Shown: piece by piece, positions 44,622-53,450 of the stretch | Position numbering within the stretch: position 1 is the stretch's first letter | Layout of the letters: each line of letters opens with the position of its first letter | From: Metabacillus rhizolycopersici | GTDB taxonomy: Bacteria; Bacillota; Bacilli; Bacillales; Bacillaceae | Length of the DNA stretch: 64,000 nt | NCBI RefSeq assembly: GCF_020075705.1 | Contig: NZ_JAIQUM010000014.1 | Coordinates: 1-64,000 of the forward strand | Direction: 5' to 3' | The notes under the pieces: generated by a model | What the model was told of the DNA's origin: nothing | The model's input: only the letters and a program-made list of their open reading frames with translations | The model's database searches: none | Made by a program: the position numbers and the translations under genes

Positions 44622-45006
44622 AAATTTGAATATCTATCTAACCGTTGCTTTATTCGCTTCACTTGTCGGTACTTATTTAGATTTGATTTTCGTCGGTAAA
44701 GGAATGTATCATTTTCCAGTTAGAGTTTTCCCTGAGGTATTCTCTATTAATATTTTGTTTACTTTAGTTATCCTTCCTCTCTTTACTATTACCTTTTTGG
44801 TTGTTGCAAAACGCGTTCAGCCGTTTATCCGTTTCATAATGATTGTTTTTATTAGCATTGTTTTCTTTTTTAGCGAACAGGTTGCCGAACAACTTGGTTG
44901 GTTTATCCATCAGCCCGAATGGAATCACGGATATTCTTTTTTCGGATATTTGTTGTTTTTAATTGTTGTTTGGAGGTTATTTCTTTTCCTATTAAAGATT
45001 AGATAG
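44545..45006 (+). CDS. CBO0543 family membrane protein
   Basis: The 153-residue protein has four transmembrane helices. The middle contains GKGMYHFPVRVFPEVFSINI followed by LPLF, the typical (Y)PxRxFPxxFxIxxxFDxxxxP block of the CBO0543 family. Function unknown. The start is at MNIVKQSRKSS (44545 or the ATG just before), four to seven bases after GGTGGGG. It overlaps the yppC end by 77 bases in another frame, so translation is coupled. Confidence 0.7.
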   Translation: MNIVKQSRKSSLLSSQKRRFFSDRNKNLNIYLTVALFASLVGTYLDLIFVGKGMYHFPVRVFPEVFSINILFTLVILPLFTITFLVVAKRVQPFIRFIMIVFISIVFFFSEQVAEQLGWFIHQPEWNHGYSFFGYLLFLIVVWRLFLFLLKIR

Positions 45007-45048
45007 CTTGATAAATCTGAAAACTTATGAAGAAATAGTCTTTCTTCT

Positions 45049-45141
45049 TTTTATGTTGTTTTATAAACTTTTTTTAAAATTTAAATTAATTATTTTTTAT
45101 GCTATATATTTATTGAGAATTATTTTAAATGACCGAGTTAA
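45049..45141 (+). repeat. Conserved non-coding element, copy A
   Basis: About 93 bases match 50643-50737 in the same orientation, with an identical core of about 30 bases that includes TTAATTATTTTTTATGCTAT. Both copies lie shortly after a membrane-protein gene. The core may be a promoter or a 3' UTR element. Confidence 0.65.
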
Positions 45142-45334
45142 ACAATACTGCTTTGCTTAGCGTGCCAACTCCCTCTTTTCATACGTTCTTTTATCCATAA
45201 CAATATCTTTTTGCGAACGTCAATCAGATCACTCTCATGTTTTAGTTTCTTATTCTGCTATTCTACTAAAAAGCGTTCGTAAATTTTTTTTCAAGTTTTA
45301 CGAACATCAATAATAAGAGGTTTAAAGTGAAATT

Positions 45335-45370
45335 AACCCGTTCGTAAAAGTGTATTTTTATGAACGGGTT
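45335..45370. terminator. Hairpin after the RpiR gene
   Basis: AACCCGTTCGTAAAA pairs with TTTTTATGAACGGGTT. On the minus strand it lies 70 bases after the RpiR stop. GTTCGTAAA motifs recur nearby (45280, 45300). Confidence 0.6.
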
Positions 45371-45439
45371 ATGGACCGTATTTTTCTCATAATTGTCTGT
45401 AAAACAAAAAACATTGGATAAAAAATTGTTTTTCTAGTT

Positions 45440-46252
45440 TTAATAAGTAAACGTCACATTCTTTTCTATAAGTGTTTTTTCAAGTTTTTTCAACTTTTTA
45501 ATCGATTCTTCTGATGAACGTTTACCAATTTCAATGACCAATGCATCTATCAATGCAATAATAGGTATTATTGAAAATTGTTCTTCACTAACTTCTACTT
45601 TCAGTGTTACAGACGCATATGAAATAATTGGACATGAAATATGATCTGTTATTAATATAATGCTATTGCCTAGTTCATAGGCCAGCTTAACGGCTTCGAT
45701 AATTCGATTAGTGTAGGGTTCGAATGCAAAAACCACTAAAATTTCATCCTTTTCAAGCTGCAAAATCCTATCATAAATTACTTCTGTATCATGACCTAAT
45801 TGCCTTATCTTAGGATAGAATTCTCCAAGCAACAGTTCAAAATATAATGCAGTTGCTTTATACCGTCGAGTACCCAAAACATTGATATAACTTGATTTCA
45901 CAATGTAATCAATTGCGCTATCAAAATTTTCCAATAAATCAGAATCTAATGATTTGTTTAATAAATTCACTGATTCTTTCCAAACTTGCACTAAAGTTGG
46001 CACCTTCCCCCCTTCTTTTTGTATTTCTGTAAAAGACTTCTTCAATGTCCATTTTGAAACGGAAGGCATCGATTCATCATAGATATCTTTTCGTAAGTCA
46101 TTAAAATTTTCATATCCCAAGGCATTTATCGTACGCACCACAGTTGAAATTCCAACTTTGGCATTAGTGGCAAGCTCCTTAATTGTTATCAATCCTATTG
46201 ACTGATAATTTTTTAGAATATAATCACATAACTGCCTTTGTCTTTTGGGCAA
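45440..46252 (-). CDS. RpiR/MurR family transcriptional regulator
   Basis: The ~270-residue protein has an N-terminal RpiR helix-turn-helix (ITIKELATNAKVGISTVVRT) and a SIS sugar-phosphate domain (YINVLGTRRYKATALYFELL, EILVVFAFEPYTNRIIEAVK, IILITDHISCP). Such regulators sense phosphosugars. TTG 46252 has no good ribosome binding site. The open frame continues upstream for about 20 family-like residues (NKIVDIKESL) without a standard start, so the N-terminus is uncertain. It is divergent from a small remnant at 46347. No sugar operon is adjacent. Confidence 0.8.
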   Translation of the reverse strand: MPKRQRQLCDYILKNYQSIGLITIKELATNAKVGISTVVRTINALGYENFNDLRKDIYDESMPSVSKWTLKKSFTEIQKEGGKVPTLVQVWKESVNLLNKSLDSDLLENFDSAIDYIVKSSYINVLGTRRYKATALYFELLLGEFYPKIRQLGHDTEVIYDRILQLEKDEILVVFAFEPYTNRIIEAVKLAYELGNSIILITDHISCPIISYASVTLKVEVSEEQFSIIPIIALIDALVIEIGKRSSEESIKKLKKLEKTLIEKNVTFTY

Positions 46253-46346
46253 AGACTCTTTAATATCAACTATTTTATTAATTGTTGTTTGATTATCTAA
46301 ACTCAGGTTATTAGATTAGTATAATAACCAAAGGAGTATGCTTTAT

Positions 46347-46418
46347 ATGAATTCTCTTTCTTGGTCTTCTGCCAATCCTTTAGCTGGAGCAGTATGGACA
46401 AAGAAATGGAGGGATTAA
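46347..46418 (+). CDS. 23-residue ORF or gene remnant
   Basis: MNSLSWSSANPLAGAVWTKK then WRD follows AAAGGAG at ten-base spacing. It may be a start fragment of a deleted gene divergent from the RpiR regulator. The rest of 46253-46570 shows no other gene. Confidence 0.3.
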   Translation: MNSLSWSSANPLAGAVWTKKWRD

Positions 46419-46570
46419 ACACGCTGAGGAATTAGGTTTGATTTATTCCTCAAGAATCCTCGAAAGAAGATTGAAATTGAAAGTAATTTGATTCTAGGTT
46501 TTCAGACTCTAGTGAATGGTTTTAATATGAACGCCAGGACGATCTCCAAACCAGTCCATATCCTTGTATA

Positions 46571-47473
46571 TCAGCTGCTTTTCTTCATCTTAGATCGTCC
46601 CCCTGCGACAAGAATTGCTGAATACAAAACCAATGCAATTCCTAACACCTGCCATCCCCGCAGATGCTCTCCAAGAAAGAGTACTCCAGTTACTACTGCA
46701 ACGATAGGTTCTATCGTTGCTAAAATGGAGGCCTTACTAGCTTCTAAATGCTTTAGTCCTGAAGTGTACAAAACAAAAGCCGCAACCGTTGCCACTACAG
46801 CTAACAACACCGCTGACACCCAAACATCTACATATTGAAATTGATCAGTCTTCCTTATGATGTCACTTGTCAATAACATGAAAATACTCGTATAAAGAAA
46901 TGTGTACGTAGTAATGGTCAAGGCAGAATACCGTTTCGTTACAGGTTTACTGAAAATACTGTACAACGCATAACAAAATCCAGATAAAATCCCCATTAAC
47001 AAGGTCTTCATAGGTATACTTTCTTGGCCAAATGGCAGTAGACCTACAACAAATGCGCACCCTATAATAGCAAGAGCAAGTGCCCAGCCTTTACGAATGG
47101 TCAAGGGCTCTTTAAAAAAAAGCCGAGATAAGATGGTTACAAACAAAGGCCCTGTATATAAAAGTGTTACGGCAAGGGATAAACTCGATTGAGCAAAAAC
47201 TTCAAAGTAAAAAAAGTTAAATAAGGCAATACTAAAAATTCCCGCACCAGCGAAAAAAATATGATCTTTTAATCTAGTACGTAATTGATCACGATAAAAT
47301 ACTGCCATAAGTAGAATTAAAATAACGAACGTAAAGATCCCCCGAATCGCAACTACATCCCAAGCCGTGAAACCGCGAGCATACAATGGAGCAATAAATA
47401 AACCAATAAGTCCCCAGCATGCCGCACCAGCAATTGTAATGATGTAAAATCTCAGATTCGACAGTTTTTCCAT
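46571..47473 (-). CDS. EamA/DMT family transporter
   Basis: The 300-residue protein has about ten helices in two EamA repeats: IITIAGAACWGLIGLFIAPL with VVAIRGIFTFVILILL, and MGILSGFCYALYSIFSKPV with EPIVAVVTGVLFLGEHLRG. Substrate unknown; relatives move amino acids or other metabolites. The start is ATG 47473 behind GGGGGTG. It is only distantly similar to the EamA protein at 19063. Confidence 0.88.
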   Translation of the reverse strand: MEKLSNLRFYIITIAGAACWGLIGLFIAPLYARGFTAWDVVAIRGIFTFVILILLMAVFYRDQLRTRLKDHIFFAGAGIFSIALFNFFYFEVFAQSSLSLAVTLLYTGPLFVTILSRLFFKEPLTIRKGWALALAIIGCAFVVGLLPFGQESIPMKTLLMGILSGFCYALYSIFSKPVTKRYSALTITTYTFLYTSIFMLLTSDIIRKTDQFQYVDVWVSAVLLAVVATVAAFVLYTSGLKHLEASKASILATIEPIVAVVTGVLFLGEHLRGWQVLGIALVLYSAILVAGGRSKMKKSS

Positions 47474-47493
47474 ATTTTTCACCCCCTATTCAA

Positions 47494-48050
47494 TTATACG
47501 CTAATTTCAGTAATCAAACTATTAAGCATCCATTTAGTATTAATGCATCTGCTTGAAGCAAGACAGCATCTCCATCTTCTGGAGTTCCGCCCCATAACTA
47601 GAACTTCAAATTTAAAGCCTCCTATCCGTCTAGGTAGAAGATGACTAGTGGTTTTAATAAATCTAAATATTAAGCAAGTTAAGATGCAAAAGACTCTTTT
47701 TTTGAATGGAAGCAGGGTCAAATGTCATGATGAATCCTGCTCCCCACCGCCTTCTGTTCATGATAACGAGTGTGTTCTCCCCTACCGACCTCTATATTAC
47801 TATCAAAATTTGTACAGTTTTTATGGACTTTATAGAATACGCTAGAAACAATCTTATCAGGCTAACCATTTATTGCTTAAGAAGAGATTTTAAAAAACAC
47901 TCTATATGGAATTGTCTTGAATGTAGGAGTCCATCATTTTGAATATTTTATGAATCGATAAATTTGCGAGATTTCTCCGTTCCTTTAATGAGTAATCTAA
48001 ATAAATCCTTCCAAACAGGGTATAGATAAAGAAAAGATATACAAAGGCTT
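47494..48050. other. Gene-free interval
   Basis: No frame here has protein-like sequence with a ribosome binding site, and no known RNA element was recognised. Short frames on both strands contain unusual amounts of Cys, Arg and Ser. Confidence 0.5.
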
Positions 48051-48079
48051 TCTAGTCTTATTTTAAAGGAGTTGTTTTT

Positions 48080-49708
48080 TTGAAAGCAGCAGAGCTTTTT
48101 GTCAAATGCTTAGAAGAACAAGGTGTGGAATACATATTTGGTGTACCTGGGGAAGAAAACATTCATTTACTGGACGCGATCAATCAGTCGTCCATTCAGT
48201 TTATCGTTTGTCGGCACGAAACTGGGGCAGCTTTTATTGCTGGGGTTATGGGGAAATTGACGGGAAAGCCTGGTGTTTGTCTTTCAACACTTGGACCTGG
48301 AGCAACAAATATGGTGACAGGTGTTGCTTGTGCTACCTTAGACCGGATGCCGCTCATCGCAATTACTGCACAGACCGATCTTGCAATGCAGCATAATGGT
48401 TCCCATCAATATGTAAATCTTATCAATTTATACAGCCCAATTACAAAATGGAATACAGCAATTCTCGATGGTTCCATTATTCCAGAAGTTGTCTCAAAAG
48501 CATTTACATTAGCCTTAAACAATTTACCTGGAGCAATCCAGATCGAATTGCCAAGTGATATCGCTTCATCCCTTGTGCAAGGAAAACCTTTACAACATCA
48601 GCCTGTTGCTAAAAAAGGGGTTGCGCCAGAACAAGCCATTAATGATGTTGCTTCAGCAATTAACGAAGCAAAGTTCCCAATTGTTATAATCGGAAGTAAT
48701 GTCGTACGAGAAAGTGCAGCTACTGCTATTCTGTCGTTAATTGAAAAGCTTCAAATTCCGTTTATAGAAACATATATGGCAAAAGGAGTTGTTCCAGCAA
48801 ATCATCCACTTCATTTACAAACAATCGGTTTGCCAGAAGGTGATTTTGTAAATCAAGCCTTTTACCGTGCAGATTTAGTCATTACGATTGGTTATGACCC
48901 AATCGAATATGGTGCGAAAAAGTGGAATCCATTGCAATCACCGATCATTCATATTAATATCAATGAACATGATATAGACCGTTATTATCCAGTTAAAGCA
49001 ACACTTTTAGGTGATTTATCCGTGAATTTACAGAGTCTAACCGACCAGCTTCAACAACGGAATGAGATTGACCCCTTTTATCGAAATCTAAAGGAAACAA
49101 TTACAAATGATTTGTTGATTCAGCAGACAAGTAATAACTATCCGTTGGCCCCACAATTCATTATTAAGGAAATCAGGGAATCCCTATCAAGCGATGATAT
49201 TTTGTTATCAGATGTAGGAGCTCACAAACTCTGGATTGGCAGACAATATGAGGCACTGCACCCAAATACGTGCATCATTTCAAACGGACTTGCTTCCATG
49301 GGAATTGGACTACCAGGTGCAATTGGAGCGAAACTTGCCCTCCCTGACAAAAAAGTAATCGCTGTATGTGGTGACGGATCTTTTATCATGTCATTAGCAG
49401 AATTTGAAACAGCGATTCGATTGAAACTAGCGATTGTTATTATGGTCTGGATTGATGAAAGATACGGAATGATTGAGTGGGAACAAAAAAACATGCTAGG
49501 TCATTCAGCAAATGTTCAATTTCATAACCCAGACTTAATGGCTTTGGCAAATGCATATGGTGCAAAAGGGTTCAAAGTAAACCATGCAGTTGAACTAAAA
49601 GAAATCTTGCAAAAGGCCCTTTCTGAAGATGGTCCGGTACTTATTGAATGTCCAGTTGATTGTGAAGAAAATTTCCGGTTAACTGAACGGTTAAAAAACT
49701 ATAAATGA
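48080..49708 (+). CDS. Acetolactate synthase-like thiamine diphosphate enzyme
   Basis: The 542-residue protein has the three-domain TPP fold. The N-terminal part holds EYIFGVPGEENIHLLDAI and the catalytic glutamate in RHETGAAFIAG. The central domain follows, and the C-terminal part has the diphosphate motif GDGSFIMSLAEFETAIRL...ERYGM. This is the acetolactate synthase large-subunit family. No ilvN small subunit or alsD is adjacent, so a catabolic or alternative role is plausible. The start is TTG 48080 behind AAAGGAG. Related enzymes act on other 2-oxo acids, so the substrate is not certain. Confidence 0.8.
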   Translation: MKAAELFVKCLEEQGVEYIFGVPGEENIHLLDAINQSSIQFIVCRHETGAAFIAGVMGKLTGKPGVCLSTLGPGATNMVTGVACATLDRMPLIAITAQTDLAMQHNGSHQYVNLINLYSPITKWNTAILDGSIIPEVVSKAFTLALNNLPGAIQIELPSDIASSLVQGKPLQHQPVAKKGVAPEQAINDVASAINEAKFPIVIIGSNVVRESAATAILSLIEKLQIPFIETYMAKGVVPANHPLHLQTIGLPEGDFVNQAFYRADLVITIGYDPIEYGAKKWNPLQSPIIHININEHDIDRYYPVKATLLGDLSVNLQSLTDQLQQRNEIDPFYRNLKETITNDLLIQQTSNNYPLAPQFIIKEIRESLSSDDILLSDVGAHKLWIGRQYEALHPNTCIISNGLASMGIGLPGAIGAKLALPDKKVIAVCGDGSFIMSLAEFETAIRLKLAIVIMVWIDERYGMIEWEQKNMLGHSANVQFHNPDLMALANAYGAKGFKVNHAVELKEILQKALSEDGPVLIECPVDCEENFRLTERLKNYK

Positions 49709-49810
49709 GTGATAACCTACCAATATTATTTTTAAAAGACATTTTTACTAATGAAGGACCGGATAGCCGAATATAGTATGCATGACGAATGATTGAAGGA
49801 GGAACAACAA

Positions 49811-50362
49811 TTGTTACTTCGATCGATATCAATGCATGCGAAGGTTTTTTCTAATTCTTTTAATAAAACAGCGTCGATTACAAAAAAGCTTACAACGATT
49901 GCCCTGTTAACTACATTGTCGGCTATCCTTCAATCAGCTGGTGGATTCATTCCTGTAGCTGGTTTGTTCATTAGTCCCTTTGCCACGGCACCCGTTATTA
50001 TTAGTACAACTTTATCAGAAAAATATGGGGTTCTAGGCTACCTGTTAACCATTTTCTTGCTCGTACTCATACAACCAAGTGAAGTGCTGATTTTCACTTT
50101 TACTACTGGATTATTAGGAATTGGTATTGGTCTTGCTTATCATGTATGGAAACGGCGCCTTAGTCTCATTATTTCAGGGGCAATCGCATTGCTTAGTGGG
50201 ATTCTGATTGTCTTACTCGTCTTTCAGTTTCCATTATTAGGACCTTCCATTCAACCAACAATCGACTTGCCATTGTTTTTCTCACTTGCATTTTTTTCGT
50301 TTTTCTATAGTTGGTTTTGGGTTGAGCTAAGTGTTTTTTTGTTTAAAAGATTGAAACGATGA
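49811..50362 (+). CDS. Membrane protein, ECF S-component-like
   Basis: The 183-residue protein has about six helices (KLTTIALLTTLSAILQSAGG, PVAGLFISPFATAPVIIST, GYLLTIFLLVLIQPSEVL, FTTGLLGIGIGLAYHV and two more) and ends FLFKRLKR. The arrangement resembles substrate-binding subunits of energy-coupling factor transporters or YybS-like proteins, but no signature was certain. The start is TTG 49811, eight bases after GAAGGAGG. It lies 100 bases after the acetolactate synthase-like gene and may be co-transcribed. Confidence 0.6.
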   Translation: MLLRSISMHAKVFSNSFNKTASITKKLTTIALLTTLSAILQSAGGFIPVAGLFISPFATAPVIISTTLSEKYGVLGYLLTIFLLVLIQPSEVLIFTFTTGLLGIGIGLAYHVWKRRLSLIISGAIALLSGILIVLLVFQFPLLGPSIQPTIDLPLFFSLAFFSFFYSWFWVELSVFLFKRLKR

Positions 50363-50378
50363 ACTGCTCCTTTTTTTA

Positions 50379-50565
50379 TTTAGGCTGTTTTCGCAAACTT
50401 TGTTGCTATTGTCATATAGAGTGCCACCAATAGTGACCGGTTCGTCCCCATATTTCAGAAATCGGTCACGTAACTCCATTAAAGTTGCCCGCTTTTGCTC
50501 TTTTTCCTTGATTCGGGCTTCTACCCCATCAAAAAACAACAATCATTTAGAAAATAGCCTTAGAA
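50379..50565. mobile_element. Short inverted-repeat element with coding remnant
   Basis: The left end AGGCTGTTTTCGCAAACTTTG and the right end (rc) AGGCTATTTTCTAAATGATTG are imperfect inverted repeats. Between them the minus strand encodes FFDGVEARIKEKEQKRATLM then ELRDRFLKYGDEPVTIGGTL and YDNSNKVCENS, a well-formed protein fragment without a recognised family. It may be the shrunken core of an insertion sequence. Confidence 0.55.
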
Positions 50566-50642
50566 AAAAGGAAGTTTTTTAACGAGATGAAACAATTTTT
50601 CTATTAACACTTTACAATAAGTCCAATTATTTTAGTCTCCTT

Positions 50643-50737
50643 TTTTATTTTGTTTTATAAACTAATGTTAAATTTTTAAATTAATTATTTTTTATGCTAT
50701 ATATTTTAATGAAAACTAGCTTAAATGACTGTGTAAA
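50643..50737 (+). repeat. Conserved non-coding element, copy B
   Basis: See copy A at 45049-45141. The identical core includes TTAATTATTTTTTATGCTAT. The interval 50738-51190 shows no gene or known RNA. Confidence 0.65.
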
Positions 50738-51213
50738 GGATTTAAATGATTTTTTCACCATTCACTATCATCCTTACGTATCATGCTTTCAAATTTCTGT
50801 AATAGCATTGCCTTTCCGATATCATTAGGAGCCTAAGTCTTCGATAAATGCCCTCCGTCCGTAAATATGGGCGGTGTAAAATCTAATGCCATTTCCCAAT
50901 AACACGTCAAAGATCTACCTAGCGCATCTTATGTTATTTGTTCTTTATTTCACCATCAATCCCATTATGGAAAACCTTCTCATCTCCCCTGCATCATGCA
51001 GAATAAAACTTCTGTTCACTAGTTTTGCAGACATTATTAATGAAATATTCGGAATATAAAGAACATAGATAAACTAAGAAAAACAACGAAATCATAAGAA
51101 AAGCCTCTATATTGTTCGCTTACATTGTCATTGTTTCCGTTTTCTCCAGCTTTGTAAAAAGGTAGCTGATGTCTGATAATGAAGACATAACATATTGGAG
51201 GGAGATATCTTAC

Positions 51214-51315
51214 ATGAAAAAATTTATAAAGTTATTAGTTGAAGCAATAGAATTACACGGAAAAGCCCAACCAGAATACGCTGCTTTTATAAAGAATATA
51301 AAAAAACAAAAATAA
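51214..51315 (+). CDS. 33-residue micro-protein
   Basis: MKKFIKLLVEAIELHGKAQP then EYAAFIKNIKKQK. GGAGGGAG stands nine bases before the ATG. The product is a cationic amphipathic helix with no signal peptide. It could be a small regulatory or membrane-active peptide; no family was recognised. It is followed by an 18-residue ORF (51327-51383, AAGGATG site) that runs into the terminator. Confidence 0.6.
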   Translation: MKKFIKLLVEAIELHGKAQPEYAAFIKNIKKQK

Positions 51316-51365
51316 GGATGTTTTTAATGAATTTATCTTGTCAATTTCATCAAAGTGATCCAGCG

Positions 51366-51405
51366 ACCGATTCTCACGTGTGAAAAGAGAATCGGTTCTT
51401 TTTAT
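51366..51405. terminator. Terminator between convergent micro-genes
   Basis: ACCGATTCTC pairs with GAGAATCGGT and is followed by TCTTTTT on the plus strand. It lies between the plus-strand micro-ORFs and the stop of the minus-strand secreted peptide. Confidence 0.8.
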
Positions 51406-51409
51406 TTCG

Positions 51410-51514
51410 TTAAATTGTATTAACTGATTCAGATGCAAATGCATTTCCTGCTGATAACCCAATTGTCGATAAGATTGATACAAACGATACAATGACTAAA
51501 AATAAACTTTTCAT
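51410..51514 (-). CDS. 34-residue secreted peptide precursor
   Basis: MKSLFLVIVSFVSILSTIGL then SAGNAFASESVNTI. The first 27 residues form a textbook signal peptide ending AFA, leaving only SESVNTI as exported peptide. The arrangement resembles Phr-type signalling precursors of bacilli (short signal-peptide ORF with a C-terminal peptide), but no rap gene lies in the window. AGAAAGAAGT precedes the ATG. Confidence 0.55.
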   Translation of the reverse strand: MKSLFLVIVSFVSILSTIGLSAGNAFASESVNTI

Positions 51515-51810
51515 ACTTCTTTCTATATAATTAATACTAAATATTTCAATATAACCTTCAATTAACTATCTCCTTTTGGAAATTTGTTAGTATATGTTTG
51601 TATATCCATTTTTTGGTTTTATATCTACCTTACCAAGCCTATTAGCTAATGGTAACAGGATCAAGTTAAGCTACAGCGTAAAGTAGAGTCCCTTATACTA
51701 TCTATCCAACTTAGTGTAGCCTATCCACTTCTGATATTATGCAGGTAGGCTTTAGAGTCTATCATTCATCAGATACTCCAGTGTCTAAAGGAATGATACT
51801 ATAAAAACTT

Positions 51811-51841
51811 TATGTTAACTAGATTTATATAGAGTATTCAT
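51811..51841 (+). repeat. Inverted repeat flanking amj, left copy
   Basis: TATGTTAACTAGATTTATAT then AGAGTATTCAT matches the reverse complement of 53110-53140 with two mismatches in 31 bases. The interval 51515-51810 is otherwise featureless. Confidence 0.65.
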
Positions 51842-51986
51842 CCCCTTTTAGATTTTGATTTAGCTAAAATGGTAGAATAATGTAGCAAGTAATATCAAAT
51901 TATTATTACAGATTACCTTCTAAACAATTCAAAAATGTAGAATTTCATTTATAATACAACTAGAATCATTTTAAAAGGGGCTTTTT

Positions 51987-52802
51987 ATGGAACTAATTAC
52001 CGGTAAAGTAATGATAATATCTCTATTTTTATTGATCATAACAATGATTGAAACTCTAGCTTATGCAACTAGAATTTCAGGAACAAGAGTAAAGTTAATT
52101 GCAACTGCAATATCTTTGTTTAGTACGCTAGTGATTGTTTCGAGATTTTCTACCATGATTCAACAACCTTTAACCGCAAAACTTATTGCAGAAGCACCTG
52201 GTTTAAACAAATTACATTATATAGAGGAACAGTATAGAATTTTAATTGGAGTAACATCCATTGGAGTATTGTTGGGAATACTACTCTTTCCGACATTCAT
52301 CAATATTTTTTCACGAGCCATTATCCAGTTATCAAATCAACGTGGTTCCGTCATAGCACTATTTTTAAATCAATTTAATGTAAAGGGTATTGTAAAGGTC
52401 ATTAAGTGTTTTCGAGTACCAAGATTAACATACCTAAAGGGCATTACGTTAAAGACAATTCCTAAACGTCTCTTTGTAATTAATGTAATGGTTTCTGCGG
52501 TATTTACGATTGGGGTACTTTCTTCTATCTATGCCTCCATGTTAGTTCCACAAGATTATGCTCAAGCTGCATTAATGTCGTCAGGGATTATTAATGGAAT
52601 TGCCACTATTTTACTAACATTGTTTATTGATCCAAAAGCTTCGGTGCTAGCTGATAGGGTCATGAATAAACAATGTGATTATATTTACTTAAAGAGTTAC
52701 TCCGTGACAATGATTAGTTCGAAATTAGTAGGTACTATCCTGGCACAGCTCTTGTTTATCCCTGCTGCCTATTATGTCGCTTGGTTTGCCAAATGGATTT
52801 AG
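51987..52802 (+). CDS. amj: Lipid II flippase Amj
   Basis: The 271-residue polytopic membrane protein matches the Amj (YdaH) family: MIETLAYATRISGTRVKLIA near the N-terminus, IALFLNQFNVKGIVKVIKCF in the middle, and DPKASVLADRVMNKQ with SSKLVGTILAQLLFIPAAYY at the end. Amj is an alternate lipid II flippase to MurJ and is induced by envelope stress (SigM) in B. subtilis. AAAAGGGGCTTTTT precedes the ATG, and a TATAAT box lies about 40 bases upstream. It is monocistronic with a terminator. Confidence 0.88.
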   Translation: MELITGKVMIISLFLLIITMIETLAYATRISGTRVKLIATAISLFSTLVIVSRFSTMIQQPLTAKLIAEAPGLNKLHYIEEQYRILIGVTSIGVLLGILLFPTFINIFSRAIIQLSNQRGSVIALFLNQFNVKGIVKVIKCFRVPRLTYLKGITLKTIPKRLFVINVMVSAVFTIGVLSSIYASMLVPQDYAQAALMSSGIINGIATILLTLFIDPKASVLADRVMNKQCDYIYLKSYSVTMISSKLVGTILAQLLFIPAAYYVAWFAKWI

Positions 52803-52873
52803 TATTTATCTCATAGATAGCTCTAAGCTTATTTCAGCGTGTGAAAAATCAAACAACATAACGGTAGAAATGT

Positions 52874-52923
52874 TAAGAGCATGAACCATCTCAAACAAAA
52901 CTTTAAGATGGTTCATGCTCTTA
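52874..52923. terminator. Bidirectional terminator after amj
   Basis: TAAGAGCATGAACCATCT pairs perfectly with AGATGGTTCATGCTCTTA. It serves amj and possibly the convergent small ORF. Confidence 0.9.
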
Positions 52924-52932
52924 ATCTACTTT

Positions 52933-53115
52933 TTATTTGTCATTATATTTAATTGGTGAATCTCCTTTTTCACAACTTGTAGGACCTTCATTACTTGGTA
53001 TAAATTTATTCCAATATTCGCCCGACTTCTTATCAAAAATAATCATATTATGTTCGTTTGCAGGGACTAATTCATATCTATATTCATTGTTATTACTAAC
53101 TAGATTTGTATGCAT
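52933..53115 (-). CDS. 60-residue protein, probable C-terminal fragment
   Basis: The sequence RYELVPANEHNMIIFDKKSG, EYWNKFIPSNEGPT looks like a real folded protein tail, but no signal peptide or ribosome binding site precedes it. The first ATG falls in the loop of a 14-bp hairpin (53098-53133). The upstream part was probably replaced by the inverted repeat. Not recognised. Confidence 0.4.
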   Translation of the reverse strand: MHTNLVSNNNEYRYELVPANEHNMIIFDKKSGEYWNKFIPSNEGPTSCEKGDSPIKYNDK

Positions 53116-53140
53116 ACTCTATACAAATCTAGTTAACATA
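53098..53140. repeat. 14-bp perfect hairpin and right copy of the amj-flanking repeat
   Basis: AACTAGATTTGTAT (53098-53111) pairs with ATACAAATCTAGTT (53120-53133) around a nine-base loop. Bases 53110-53140 are the inverted copy of 51811-51841. Confidence 0.75.
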
Positions 53141-53157
53141 ATCTGATTATAGTCAAT

Positions 53158-53194
53158 AAAAAGGATCTGCTCACGATTGGAAGATCCTTTTTTT
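53158..53194 (+). terminator. Terminator-like hairpin
   Basis: AAAAAGGATCT pairs with AGATCCTTTTTTT around CTCACGATTGGA-like loop bases. 53195-53404 shows no gene. Confidence 0.7.
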
Positions 53195-53404
53195 GCTGCT
53201 TGTCCTAAGCACCCGTTCAATAAGGAGAAAAAAATATTATGCAGGGTCTCGGCATTCATACCAAGTAAAGGTTTGCTTCCCATTTTGTATTGTTACTCGT
53301 GCTTTCAATACTTTATATCTTTACCATATTGTATCTAAATGAGAAATCCCAAAAAAGGGAGGCCATTTTATGTCCCTAAAAGGAAGCCTGGTGCCTCCTT
53401 TTAC

Positions 53405-53447
53405 ATACAAAAAAATAAAGGTAGAGGAACATCACTCCCCTACCTAA
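53405..53447 (-). terminator. Terminator of the actin-like cassette
   Basis: On the minus strand AGGTAGGGG pairs with CCTCTACCT and is followed by TTATTTTTTTG. It starts directly after the stop of the repeat-containing partner gene. Confidence 0.8.
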
Positions 53448-53450
53448 TAT

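Noticed and set aside
47494..47942. Short frames on both strands before the acetolactate synthase-like gene
   Set aside because: Composition is unlike protein and there are no ribosome binding sites.
51253..51492. Minus-strand frame resembling a Rap-type TPR fragment (YQSYRQLGYQQEMHLHLNQL)
   Set aside because: It is antisense to the 33-residue micro-gene and to the terminator; the similarity is superficial.
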